The translations under genes and the position numbers were made by a program. From positions 1-16,298 of the forward strand of contig UQCS01000032.1 of NCBI GenBank assembly GCA_900539605.1: a stretch of DNA of 16,298 bases, given 5' to 3'. The notes beneath the pieces are model-generated. The model was given only the letters and a program-made list of their open reading frames with translations. It had not been told where the DNA came from and searched no databases. The DNA comes from an uncultured Azospirillum sp. (lineage in GTDB: Bacteria > Pseudomonadota > Alphaproteobacteria > RF32 > CAG-239). Positions 1-6,701 of this stretch are shown here, piece after piece. The stretch's first letter is position 1. Each line of letters begins with the position of its first letter.

Positions 1-211
1 AATATTTATTAAAATTAAGATACACAACACCCTGCAAACATATATCTTGATGCTACGTTATAAACTCATTGATAAATATCCCAACATTCCAAGGGCTCTA
101 TTAAGAACACTAATCTGACAGTTTGACCAAACTCAAAGATGTGGAACGATGTTTTATGATGTTCTGGCATTCCACCTCCATTAAAATGGAGAGATCATAA
201 GGCACCAAAAT
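1..211. other. Downstream flank of the ribosomal operon, no confident gene
   Basis: This AT-rich stretch lies beyond the operon terminator. No long ORF is present and no secY start is visible. On the minus strand it contains a 34-codon ORF with a Shine-Dalgarno-like sequence (separate entry) and several small inverted repeats: CTCCATT/AATGGAG at 176-191, GTGGAA/TTCCAC at 141-175, and AGTTT/AAACT at 120-133. It could be a 3' tail, a leader region for a gene left of the window, or plain spacer. Confidence 0.5.
66..170 (-). CDS. Possible 34-residue micro-ORF (doubtful)
   Basis: Starting at ATG 170-168, the minus strand encodes a 34-residue peptide that begins MPEHHKTSFH and ends CWDIYQ, followed by TGA. 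Its only support is a GGAGG sequence 4 nt before the ATG, which is closer than usual. That GGAG is also the 3' arm of a small hairpin (CTCCAT/ATGGAG, minus strand), and the ATG sits inside a second inverted repeat (GTGGAA/TTCCAC). I see no clear promoter apart from a TATGAT hexamer without a matching -35. It may be a leader peptide, a real microprotein or chance. The composition (several His, one Cys, two Trp/Tyr near the end) suggests no function. Confidence 0.2.
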   Translation of the reverse strand: MPEHHKTSFHIFEFGQTVRLVFLIEPLECWDIYQ

Positions 212-239
212 AAAAACCCCGGATTTCTCCGGGGTTTTT
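212..239 (-). terminator. Rho-independent terminator of the S10-spc operon
   Basis: A 12-bp stem AAAAACCCCGGA/TCCGGGGTTTTT closes a TTTC loop (plus-strand view). On the minus strand the hairpin is followed by TTTTTATTTT, 18 nt after the rplO stop. The A/T-rich flanks on both sides would let it work in either direction. It ends the ribosomal operon after rplO. Confidence 0.92.
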
Positions 240-257
240 ATTTTGTCTCACAACTGA

Positions 258-713
258 TTAAGCAACAATATTGACTTTGCCGCCGGCTTTTTCAATTGCA
301 GCAACTGCAGCTTTGGAAGCCGAGTTAACTGAAATTGTAACCGCTGTGGTAACCGCACCGCGAGCCAGCAGGCGAACACCATCATGACTCTTGGTAACGA
401 TACCGGCCGTAGCCAAGGCAGCCAAATCAACTGCATCAGCTTTCAGTTTGCCGGCATCAATTGCCGTTTGCAAAGTGTCAAGATTGACCACTGCAAAAAC
501 TTTCGCAAACGGATTTTTAAATCCGCGTTTCGGAAGTCTGCGGTAAATCGGCATCTGACCGCCTTCAAACCCGTTGATAGCGACACCGCTGCGGGCTTTC
601 TGGCCTTTCTGTCCGTGTCCGGAGGTCTTGCCTTTTCCGCTTCCGATACCGCGACCAACTCTGATACGATCTTTGGTTGCACCGCAGTTGTCTTTTAATT
701 CATTAAGTTTCAT
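258..713 (-). CDS. rplO: 50S ribosomal protein L15
   Basis: L15 is a late-assembling protein of the large subunit with a long basic N-terminal extension that penetrates 23S rRNA. The 151-residue product has the Gly/Lys-rich extension (GRGIGSGKGKTSGHGQKGQK, about 20-39) and the family signature EGGQMPIYRRLPKRGF at about 50-65. Length is normal (E. coli 144). The start is set by AGGTGA 6 nt upstream. It is the last gene of the operon, separated from rpmD by an unusually long 67-nt spacer with a strong hairpin, and followed by a terminator instead of secY. Confidence 0.97.
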   Translation of the reverse strand: MKLNELKDNCGATKDRIRVGRGIGSGKGKTSGHGQKGQKARSGVAINGFEGGQMPIYRRLPKRGFKNPFAKVFAVVNLDTLQTAIDAGKLKADAVDLAALATAGIVTKSHDGVRLLARGAVTTAVTISVNSASKAAVAAIEKAGGKVNIVA

Positions 714-737
714 CTTTTATCACCTAATTTGATAATT

Positions 738-775
738 CGGACTCAGGGAACGGACGCTTCCGTTCCCCCTGTCCG
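738..775 (-). promoter_or_regulatory. Intercistronic RNA hairpin between rpmD and rplO
   Basis: The spacer holds a near-perfect hairpin. An outer 5-bp stem CGGAC/GTCCG is followed by a 3x3 internal loop, then a 9-bp GC-rich stem GGGAACGGA/TCCGTTCCC capped by a four-base loop. No U-tract follows, so it is not an ordinary terminator. It begins 5 nt after the rpmD stop (TAA TAA) and ends about 24 nt before the rplO start. It could be an RNA stability or processing element, a pausing site, or a binding site for a ribosomal protein. Only the structure is seen; any role is inference. Confidence 0.7.
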
Positions 776-780
776 GCTTA

Positions 781-963
781 TTAATCCACAATTTTGACAA
801 GATGCGGAACTTTGTTGATCATTCCGCGGATCGCCGGAGTATCCTCCAACTCGACCACTTTGTTCATCTTGTTTAAACCAAGTCCGACTAAGATGGCCTT
901 TTGTTTGGCCGGGCGTCCGATCGGGCTGGCAACTTGCTTAACTTTTATTGTCTTGTTAGCCAT
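781..963 (-). CDS. rpmD: 50S ribosomal protein L30
   Basis: L30 is a small two-helix, three-strand protein on the surface of the large subunit. The 60-residue product carries the core pattern KVKQVASPIGRPAKQKAIL (about 8-26) followed by the GLGLNKMNKVVELEDTPAIRG segment typical of bacterial L30. GGAGG lies in the rpsE end region, 9 nt before the ATG. It starts 3 nt after rpsE and is followed by tandem TAA TAA stops and the intercistronic hairpin. Confidence 0.96.
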   Translation of the reverse strand: MANKTIKVKQVASPIGRPAKQKAILVGLGLNKMNKVVELEDTPAIRGMINKVPHLVKIVD

Positions 964-966
964 TGT

Positions 967-1527
967 TTAAGCCTCCTCTTTCTCAGCTTTAGCTCCGGCA
1001 GTTTCCCTGCGGCTGACGATATCACCAACTTTTTTGCCTCTTTTGGCAGCAACCATTCGCGGAGAATTGATCGACTGCAAGGCATCAAAAGTCGCCTTAA
1101 TCATATTGTACGGGTTGTTCGAGCCCAACGACTTGGCAACCACATCCTGCACACCCAGAACTTCAAAAATTGCACGCATCGGGCCGCCGGCAATAACACC
1201 GGTACCGGCGGGGGCTGTTCTCAAAACAACCTTACCGGCGCCGAAATGTCCCTGAACGTCATGGTGCAGGGTTCTGCCTTCGCGCAGCGGAATGCGAACC
1301 ATATTCTTTTTGGCTTCGTTAGTGGCTTTGGTAATCGCTTCCGGAACTTCGGCAGCTTTACCTGAACCATAACCGACGCGGCCTTTCTGGTCACCGACGA
1401 CGACAACCGCTGCAAAAGACATATTGCGGCCGCCTTTCACGGTTTTGGCAACGCGGTTAATATGAACCAGTTTCTCAACCAGTTCTTCTTTTTTTTCTGT
1501 TTTACGACGATCTACAGCTTGTGCCAT
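967..1527 (-). CDS. rpsE: 30S ribosomal protein S5
   Basis: S5 lies near the decoding centre and mRNA entry channel and affects translational accuracy. The 186-residue product has the N-terminal double-stranded-RNA-binding-like domain with TVKGGRNMSF (about 29-38), the loop in which spectinomycin-resistance changes map in other bacteria, then VGYGSGKAAEVPEAI (about 51-65) and the C-terminal S5 fold. It is slightly longer than E. coli S5 (167), because of short basic or charged extensions at both ends. The start is supported by GGAG about 9 nt upstream. Confidence 0.97.
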   Translation of the reverse strand: MAQAVDRRKTEKKEELVEKLVHINRVAKTVKGGRNMSFAAVVVVGDQKGRVGYGSGKAAEVPEAITKATNEAKKNMVRIPLREGRTLHHDVQGHFGAGKVVLRTAPAGTGVIAGGPMRAIFEVLGVQDVVAKSLGSNNPYNMIKATFDALQSINSPRMVAAKRGKKVGDIVSRRETAGAKAEKEEA

Positions 1528-1538
1528 TTCTCTTACTC

Positions 1539-1901
1539 CTAAAATTTCAAACCAGCTTCGCGAGCTGCATCGGCCAAAGCCTTGACACGGCCGTGGAAAA
1601 TATAACCACCGCGGTCAAAGACCACTTCGTTTACACCCGATTTGAGAGCTCTTTCGGCTACGGTTTTACCAATAACACCGGCTGCTTCAGTATTTGAAGT
1701 TTTCTTCAGGCTTTCTCTGACTTCCTTATCCAAAGTAGAGGCCGAAGCAACAGTCACACCCTTAATGTCGTCAATGATTTGTGCATAGATGTGCTTACCG
1801 CTGCGGAAAACCGATAGTCTCAGTTTGCCGTTAGCAACGTTTTTCAAAGCTGTTCTTGCACGAGCTTGTCTCTTTTTAAACAATTTTCTTGGCGTATTCA
1901 T
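1539..1901 (-). CDS. rplR: 50S ribosomal protein L18
   Basis: L18 is one of the three proteins that bind 5S rRNA and attach it to the central protuberance. The 120-residue product has the basic start TPRKLFKKRQARARTALK, the LSVFRSGKHIYAQIIDD strand region at about 29-45, and the ending FDRGGYIFHGRVKALADAAR found in bacterial L18. AAGGA lies 9-10 nt before the ATG. It sits 11 nt from both rplF and rpsE. Another 5S-binding protein, L25, is encoded later in the same window (rplY). Confidence 0.96.
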   Translation of the reverse strand: MNTPRKLFKKRQARARTALKNVANGKLRLSVFRSGKHIYAQIIDDIKGVTVASASTLDKEVRESLKKTSNTEAAGVIGKTVAERALKSGVNEVVFDRGGYIFHGRVKALADAAREAGLKF

Positions 1902-1912
1902 TAACCTATTCC

Positions 1913-2452
1913 TTATTTCTTCTTGCCTTCTTTACGACGGACATATTCACCGGTATATCTTACACCTTTACCTTTATAAGGTTCGGGTTTTCTATATTCG
2001 TGAATTTTGTCGGCAACCTGGCCTACCAGTTGTTTGTCGGCACCGAAAACGGTCACCTGGGTCGGAGATACGCAGGTAATTTTAATACCTTCGGGGGCAT
2101 TATAAATCACATCATGCGAGAAACCGAGTGACAGAACCAGCTTATTGCTGCCTTCCATTCTGGCTTTGTAACCAACACCGATCAACTCCAGCTGTTTGGT
2201 AAAGCCTTCGCTTACACCTTTGATGATCGAGTTGATCTGGGCTCTGGTTGTTCCCCATAAAGCACGGGCCTGTTGTGACTGGTGCAAAGGCGCAACCACA
2301 ACTTTATTGTCTTCCAATTTGGCATCAACCATGGCACTGTCATAAGCAAACTTCAATTCGCCGAGTTTGCCTTTTGCGGTAACAACACTGTTGTCTACAG
2401 TAACCGTAACGCCTTCAGGGATGATAACCGGGTATTTTCCAATTCTAGACAT
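1913..2452 (-). CDS. rplF: 50S ribosomal protein L6
   Basis: L6 consists of two repeated alpha/beta domains and sits at the base of the stalk near the sarcin-ricin loop and the factor-binding site. The 179-residue product begins MSRIGKYPVIIPEGV and ends with the L6 signature PEPYKGKGVRY (about 156-166) and a basic tail. Length matches E. coli (177). GGGAG lies 8 nt before the ATG. Spacing is 15 nt from rpsH and 11 nt to rplR. Confidence 0.97.
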   Translation of the reverse strand: MSRIGKYPVIIPEGVTVTVDNSVVTAKGKLGELKFAYDSAMVDAKLEDNKVVVAPLHQSQQARALWGTTRAQINSIIKGVSEGFTKQLELIGVGYKARMEGSNKLVLSLGFSHDVIYNAPEGIKITCVSPTQVTVFGADKQLVGQVADKIHEYRKPEPYKGKGVRYTGEYVRRKEGKKK

Positions 2453-2467
2453 ACCAATTCTCCCTAA

Positions 2468-2866
2468 CTAAAATACTTGACAAAGAACTTCACCGCCGAC
2501 ATTAGCCTTGCGGGCTTCATTGTCGCTCATAACGCCTTGCGGAGTCGAAATAATCGAAATTCCGAGGCCGTTGTATACTCTCGGCAGGTCCTTAACGCTC
2601 GAATAAACGCGACGACCCGGCGTAGATACGCGGTAAATTTCATTAATAACAGAAGCACCTTCATGATACTTCAACTGAATGCGGAGTTCATCAATACCGG
2701 CACGAACGTTGTATTTTTCGTAACCAAGAATATAACCTTCTTTTTTCAGAACTTCCAAAACACTTTCACGCAGACGGGAAGCAGGAGAGACGACTTCCTT
2801 TTTCCGTGCGCTTTGTGCGTTTCTAATGCGTGTGAGCATATCGCCCAAAGGATCAGACATAGACAT
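2468..2866 (-). CDS. rpsH: 30S ribosomal protein S8
   Basis: S8 is a primary 16S rRNA-binding protein of the small-subunit platform. In E. coli it also represses the spc operon by binding near the rplE start. The 132-residue product begins MSMSDPLGDMLTRIRNA and has the C-terminal signature ISTPQGVMSDNEAR (about 106-119). Of two possible starts three codons apart, the first is chosen because TAGGAGG lies 11 nt before it and 20 nt before the second. It comes three genes after the expected E. coli-type target, but I could not identify an S8-like site there. Confidence 0.97.
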   Translation of the reverse strand: MSMSDPLGDMLTRIRNAQSARKKEVVSPASRLRESVLEVLKKEGYILGYEKYNVRAGIDELRIQLKYHEGASVINEIYRVSTPGRRVYSSVKDLPRVYNGLGISIISTPQGVMSDNEARKANVGGEVLCQVF

Positions 2867-2884
2867 TTTCTCTAAAACCTCCTA

Positions 2885-3190
2885 CTACCAGCTGGATTTT
2901 ACTAAACCGGGGATTTCACCGAAGCTCGCCATTCTGCGCAATTCGTTGCGGCACAGCTTGAACTTGCGGTAAACACCACGGGAACGGCCCGTATTTTCGC
3001 AACGGTTCTTAATCCGAACCTTTGACGAGTTGCGGGGCAATTCGGCTAATTTTAACACTTTTTTGAATCTTTCTTCCGGAGAAGTGTTCTTATCCTTGAT
3101 CTCTTCAATCAACTTACTGCGGATATTCGCAAACTTCTCAGCCTTGCGGATTCTTTTTAAGTTTCTATATATAGAGCTTTTTTTTGCCAT
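2885..3190 (-). CDS. rpsN: 30S ribosomal protein S14, long zinc-free form
   Basis: S14 binds 16S rRNA in the head of the small subunit. The 101-residue product is the long form, with the core RCENTGRSRGVYRKFKLCR (about 63-81) and the ending GEIPGLVKSSW. It has only two cysteines (64 and 80) and lacks the CxxC pairs of the short zinc-binding S14, so it is the zinc-independent version typical of proteobacteria. GGAG lies about 9 nt upstream of the ATG. It is embedded between rplE and rpsH as usual in spc operons. Confidence 0.97.
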   Translation of the reverse strand: MAKKSSIYRNLKRIRKAEKFANIRSKLIEEIKDKNTSPEERFKKVLKLAELPRNSSKVRIKNRCENTGRSRGVYRKFKLCRNELRRMASFGEIPGLVKSSW

Positions 3191-3204
3191 TGTAAAATCT
3201 CCGC

Positions 3205-3744
3205 TTAATTCTTAATCGGTAAGTTGAAACCGGTCAGAAGCGTTTTGGCTTCTTCATCGGTTTTGGCAGAAGTGCAGATAACAATATCCATTCCTCTGAC
3301 AGCATCAACTTTTTCATAATTGATTTCAGGGAAAATGATCTGTTCCTTGATACCGAAAGCAAAGTTGCCGCGGCCGTCAAAGTTCTTGCCCTGAATGCCG
3401 TGGAAGTCTCTGATTCGCGGTAAGGCCATGTTGACCAGTCTCTCCAAGAATTCGTACATTTTTTCTCTTCTCAGAGTTACTTTGCAGCCAATCGGCATTT
3501 CTTCTCTTACCTTAAAGGTAGCGATAGATTTGCGGGCTTTGGTGATAACCGGTTTTTGACCGGCGATCATGCCCATTTCTTCTGCGGCGTTGGTTAATTT
3601 TTTCTTGTCCATAACGGCATCACCGACACCCATGTTAAGAACAATTTTGGTCAGCTTCGGAATCTCGTGGCTATTGGCGTAACCGAATTTTTCCACGAGA
3701 GATTTCTTAATGACCTCATTATACAATTTTTCAAAATTTGTCAT
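3205..3744 (-). CDS. rplE: 50S ribosomal protein L5
   Basis: L5 binds 5S rRNA and contacts the P-site tRNA in the central protuberance. I place the start at ATG 3744-3742 (MTNFEKLYNEV). AAGGA lies 8 nt before it, whereas the ATG at 3753 directly abuts the same AAGGA and would leave no spacing. The resulting 179 residues equal the E. coli length. Motifs include KIVLNMGVGDAVMDKK (about 33-48) and LPRIRDFHGIQGKNFDGRGN in the second half. It begins 11 nt after the rplX stop, the junction at which S8 acts in E. coli. Confidence 0.96.
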   Translation of the reverse strand: MTNFEKLYNEVIKKSLVEKFGYANSHEIPKLTKIVLNMGVGDAVMDKKKLTNAAEEMGMIAGQKPVITKARKSIATFKVREEMPIGCKVTLRREKMYEFLERLVNMALPRIRDFHGIQGKNFDGRGNFAFGIKEQIIFPEINYEKVDAVRGMDIVICTSAKTDEEAKTLLTGFNLPIKN

Positions 3745-3755
3745 CAATCTCATCC

Positions 3756-4076
3756 TTATTTATCGATTACATCACCGGACTTACGAGCAAAACGAACCTT
3801 GCGGCCGTTTTCTTCCTTATATCCGACCTTAGTTGCTTTTCCTGAATTGGAATCAACCAAAGCTACATTGGAAACGTGAATCGGTGCTTCTTTAGTGATA
3901 ATGCCGCCGGCCGAAGTCTGGCTCGGTTTGGTGTGTCTTTTAACCAGGTTGATTCCCTGAACGACAACTTTGCCTTCTTTCGGCATTGCTTTTACGACTT
4001 CACCGGTTTTACCTTTGTCGTCACCCGACAAAACTACAACCTGATCACCTTTTTTAATTTTTAACTTAAGGTTCAT
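3756..4076 (-). CDS. rplX: 50S ribosomal protein L24
   Basis: L24 initiates large-subunit assembly near the exit of the peptide tunnel. The 106-residue product contains a KOW motif at about residues 7-34 (KKGDQVVVLSGDDKGKTGEV) and the following GINLVKRHTKP segment. GGAGG lies about 7 nt before the ATG, inside the rplN end. Its ATG overlaps the rplN stop by one base (TAATG), so the two are probably translationally coupled. Confidence 0.96.
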   Translation of the reverse strand: MNLKLKIKKGDQVVVLSGDDKGKTGEVVKAMPKEGKVVVQGINLVKRHTKPSQTSAGGIITKEAPIHVSNVALVDSNSGKATKVGYKEENGRKVRFARKSGDVIDK

Positions 4077-4444
4077 TATAATACCTCCGGTGCTAATGAA
4101 ATTATTTTCATAAATTTCTTTGCACGCAATTCTCTGGTAACAGGGCCAAAAATACGGGTACCAATCGGTTCGCCGTCCTTGTTAATCAGAACTGCAGCAT
4201 TGCTGTCAAAACGGATAACAGATCCGTCTTTACGGCGAATGTCGCTTGCAGTGCGAACGATAACAGCTTTGTGGACGTCACCTTTTTTAACACGTCCCTT
4301 CGGCAATGCATCCTTAATCGATACGACGATTACGTCACCGACGGTTGCGTGCATTCTCTTAGAACCGCCAAGAACCTTTATGCACTGCACCTGACGTGCT
4401 CCTGAGTTGTCTGCAACATCCAGGTTGGTTTGCATTTGTATCAT
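4076..4444 (-). CDS. rplN: 50S ribosomal protein L14
   Basis: L14 lies at the subunit interface, contacts 16S rRNA in bridges, and is the docking site for the silencing factor RsfS in many bacteria. The 122-residue product is among the most conserved here: MIQMQTNLDVADNSGARQVQ at the N-terminus, then VGDVIVVSIKDALPKGRVKKG (about 37-57) and the ending ELRAKKFMKIISLAPEVL. The first ATG is used, with AAGGA 8-9 nt upstream, and the protein length equals the usual 122-123. Confidence 0.97.
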   Translation of the reverse strand: MIQMQTNLDVADNSGARQVQCIKVLGGSKRMHATVGDVIVVSIKDALPKGRVKKGDVHKAVIVRTASDIRRKDGSVIRFDSNAAVLINKDGEPIGTRIFGPVTRELRAKKFMKIISLAPEVL

Positions 4445-4459
4445 TTTTTTCTTCCTTCT

Positions 4460-4699
4460 CTATTCGGCGTTATCAACTAACACGGTCCAAGTCTTGGTCT
4501 TAGAATAAGGCTTGGCCTCAATAATTCTAACTTCGTCACCAATTTTGAACTGGTTGTTTTCATCATGAGCGGCATATTTTTTGCTTTTCTTGATGAATTT
4601 TCTGTAAACCGGATGCATTACCTGACGTTCAACTTTAACGACAACGGTTTTATCCTGTTTATCACTTACAACAACACCTTGAAGAATTCTCTTAGGCAT
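4460..4699 (-). CDS. rpsQ: 30S ribosomal protein S17
   Basis: S17 is an early-binding OB-fold protein of the 16S 5' domain. The 79-residue product begins MPKRILQGVVVSDKQDKTVV and has the signature GDEVRIIEAKPYSKTKTW at about 54-71. AGGAG lies about 8 nt before the ATG. It is 11 nt from rpmC and 15 nt from rplN, the standard order rpmC-rpsQ-rplN that joins the S10 and spc operons. Confidence 0.96.
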   Translation of the reverse strand: MPKRILQGVVVSDKQDKTVVVKVERQVMHPVYRKFIKKSKKYAAHDENNQFKIGDEVRIIEAKPYSKTKTWTVLVDNAE

Positions 4700-4710
4700 A
4701 GCTTTTTCTC

Positions 4711-4908
4711 CTAACTATTCTTCTTACGCTCGGTTAAAAGCGTGTTGATTTTTGCAATTTCGCGGCGAACTTTACGAACAGCGGCAGTATTCTGCAGCTG
4801 GCCGGTAGATTGTTGAACCCGAAGGTTAAACTGCTCTTTTTTAGCTTCAAGCAGTTTACCTTCCAACTCGTCAACACTCATGCTGCGAAGATCCTTAATT
4901 TTTGCCAT
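4711..4908 (-). CDS. rpmC: 50S ribosomal protein L29
   Basis: L29 is a small helical hairpin at the tunnel exit, where it forms part of the docking platform for trigger factor and SRP. The 65-residue product has the LEAKKEQFNLRVQQSTGQL (about 20-38) and AAVRKVRREIAKINTLL segments characteristic of the family. Its ribosome-binding site AAGGAG lies inside the 3' end of rplP, 9 nt before the ATG, and only one base separates the two genes. Confidence 0.95.
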   Translation of the reverse strand: MAKIKDLRSMSVDELEGKLLEAKKEQFNLRVQQSTGQLQNTAAVRKVRREIAKINTLLTERKKNS

Positions 4909-4909
4909 C

Positions 4910-5338
4910 TTATGCTACTCCTTGGTCAGAATTAAGACGTTTAACGAATTTTGTTTTAATCGGGAGTTTAGCGGCACCCAACGCAAAAGCTGCGCGGGCG
5001 GTTTCTTCGCTGACACCGTCGATTTCAAACATAATCCGACCAGGGTGTACTCTGGCACACCAGTACTCGATCGAGCCTTTACCTTTACCCATACGAACTT
5101 CGGCAGGTTTATCGGATACCGGTACATCCGGGAAAATTCGAATCCATACTCTTCCGGCTCTCTTCATTTCACGGGTAATCGCACGACGGGCTGCTTCAAT
5201 TTGGCGGGCCGTAATACGTTCCGGGGTCAGAGCCTTCAATCCATAGGTTCCGAAACTCAGTTCCGCACCGCCTTTGGTCAGACCGTGGATACGGCCCTTG
5301 TGCTGCTTGCGGAATTTTAATCTTTTTGGACTTAACAT
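4910..5338 (-). CDS. rplP: 50S ribosomal protein L16
   Basis: L16 stabilises A-site tRNA and is a late assembly protein. The 142-residue product carries both family signatures: KRAGRVWIRIFPD (about 59-71) and RMGKGKGSIEYW (about 82-93). Arg-82 corresponds to the arginine hydroxylated by YcfD in E. coli; whether that happens here cannot be told. It is a little longer at the C-terminus than E. coli (136). GAGG lies 10 nt before the ATG. Confidence 0.97.
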   Translation of the reverse strand: MLSPKRLKFRKQHKGRIHGLTKGGAELSFGTYGLKALTPERITARQIEAARRAITREMKRAGRVWIRIFPDVPVSDKPAEVRMGKGKGSIEYWCARVHPGRIMFEIDGVSEETARAAFALGAAKLPIKTKFVKRLNSDQGVA

Positions 5339-5357
5339 TTTATTTAAACCTCAATGT

Positions 5358-6026
5358 TTACTTTTGTTCAGCCAACTTCTTGTCTTGGGCCATCGGATCG
5401 TGGGCCATAATTTCGCCCTTGTAGATCCAGACTTTAACACCGCAAGCACCATAAGTGGTATGAGCAGTTGAAGTTGCATAATCAATGTCAGCACGCAGGG
5501 TGTGCAAAGGAACCCGACCTTCACGATAGTGTTCGGTTCTGGCAATTTCCGCACCGCCCAAACGGCCGGAGCAGCTTACCTTGATTCCTTCAGCGCCCAG
5601 ACGCAGAGCCGACTGCATAACGCGTTTCATCGCACGGCGGAAAGCAACACGTCTTTCCAGCTGCTGAGCAACGCTGTCTGCAACCAGTTGTGCATCCAGT
5701 TCCGGTTTTCTGACCTCTAAAATGTTCAACTGAACTTCCGAGGCGGTCATCGACTGAATTTCTTTTCTCAAAGCTTCGATGTCCTGACCTTTTTTACCGA
5801 TAACAACACCAGGTCTTGCCGAATGAATGGTAACTCTGGCCTTTTTGGCAGGGCGTTCAATAACGATTCTGCTGATTCCGGCCTGAGCCAATTTCTTTTT
5901 CAAGAACTCTTTAATTTTAACGTCTTCGTGCAGGTAGCCGGCATAATTGTCGTCGGCATACCAACGGGAATCCCATGTACGGTTAACTCCCAAACGAAGG
6001 CTTGTAGGATTTGCTTTCTGTCCCAT
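5358..6026 (-). CDS. rpsC: 30S ribosomal protein S3
   Basis: S3 forms part of the mRNA entry tunnel and helicase region of the small subunit. The 222-residue product begins MGQKANPTSLRLGVNRTWDS, has an N-terminal KH domain with the GKKG loop at about 77-80 (VVIGKKGQDIEALRKEI), and a C-terminal S3 domain with HYREGRVPLHTLRADIDYA. It is slightly shorter than E. coli (233), missing only part of the C-terminal tail. AGGAG lies 8 nt before the ATG. Confidence 0.97.
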   Translation of the reverse strand: MGQKANPTSLRLGVNRTWDSRWYADDNYAGYLHEDVKIKEFLKKKLAQAGISRIVIERPAKKARVTIHSARPGVVIGKKGQDIEALRKEIQSMTASEVQLNILEVRKPELDAQLVADSVAQQLERRVAFRRAMKRVMQSALRLGAEGIKVSCSGRLGGAEIARTEHYREGRVPLHTLRADIDYATSTAHTTYGACGVKVWIYKGEIMAHDPMAQDKKLAEQK

Positions 6027-6030
6027 TAAC

Positions 6031-6405
6031 TTACTCCTGACGCTCGGTTACAACGATGGTAATATTGGAGAAGGGCTTCAAAATGCGGGCTCCTCTGCCT
6101 TTACCTCTGGCGTGCATACGTTTCATTACCAAACCTTTTCCGCAATAAGCTTCACTGACGAAAAGCTTATCAATGTTTAACTGATGATTGTTTTCAGCAT
6201 TTGCAATTGCGGATTGCAAAACTTTCAAAACCGACTTTGCAATTCTCTTCTTGGAGAAAGTCAGTTCGGCAACAGCCTTCTCAACAGCCAAACCACGGAT
6301 CGATTCCGCAACCAAATTAAGTTTTTGAGGACTTGTGCGCAATGCGTTGCAAACGGCCTGAGCCTGATTTGCCTGCAGTCTTCTCGTATCTTTAGACTTT
6401 CCCAT
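6031..6405 (-). CDS. rplV: 50S ribosomal protein L22
   Basis: L22 lines the peptide exit tunnel with a long beta hairpin next to L4, the constriction probed by macrolides and arrest peptides. In the 124-residue product the hairpin corresponds to about residues 88-110 (GLVMKRMHARGKGRGARIL), after the RTSPQKLNLVAESIRG helix at about 23-38. It is longer at the N-terminus than E. coli (110) by a short basic stretch. GAGGAG lies about 7 nt before the ATG. Four bases separate it from rpsC. Confidence 0.96.
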   Translation of the reverse strand: MGKSKDTRRLQANQAQAVCNALRTSPQKLNLVAESIRGLAVEKAVAELTFSKKRIAKSVLKVLQSAIANAENNHQLNIDKLFVSEAYCGKGLVMKRMHARGKGRGARILKPFSNITIVVTERQE

Positions 6406-6407
6406 TA

Positions 6408-6686
6408 CTAACTCCTCTTAGCTTTCTTATCGGCAGCATGTCCATAGAAAATACGGGTCGGGGCGAATTCGCCGAACTTGTGGCCGACCATATCTTCGGT
6501 AACCAGCACCGGGATAAACTTATGACCATTGTGAACACCAAAAGTTAAACCGACAAATTGCGGCAACATGGTGGATCTGCGCGACCAGATTTTAATAACT
6601 TCGTTTCTTCCCGAAGCTCTGGCTGCATCTGCTTTCTTCAGAAGATATCCATCAACAAACGGTCCTTTCCAAACTGAACGTGTCAT
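6408..6686 (-). CDS. rpsS: 30S ribosomal protein S19
   Basis: S19 sits in the small-subunit head, pairs with S13, and contacts the A-site finger and large-subunit bridges. The 92-residue product has the start MTRSVWKGPFVDGYLLKKAD, the IKIWSRRSTMLPQFVGLTFG region (about 31-50) and the signature GHKFGEFAPTRIF (about 68-80). Length is the normal 92. AAGGAG precedes the ATG by 9 nt. It is 2 nt from rplV and 15 nt from rplB. Confidence 0.97.
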   Translation of the reverse strand: MTRSVWKGPFVDGYLLKKADAARASGRNEVIKIWSRRSTMLPQFVGLTFGVHNGHKFIPVLVTEDMVGHKFGEFAPTRIFYGHAADKKAKRS

Positions 6687-6701
6687 TAGCTTATCTCCTT
6701 A

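Noticed and set aside
120..133. AGTTT/AAACT inverted repeat as an operator or terminator
   Set aside because: It is a weak five-base-pair AT-rich stem with no U-run and no gene beside it.
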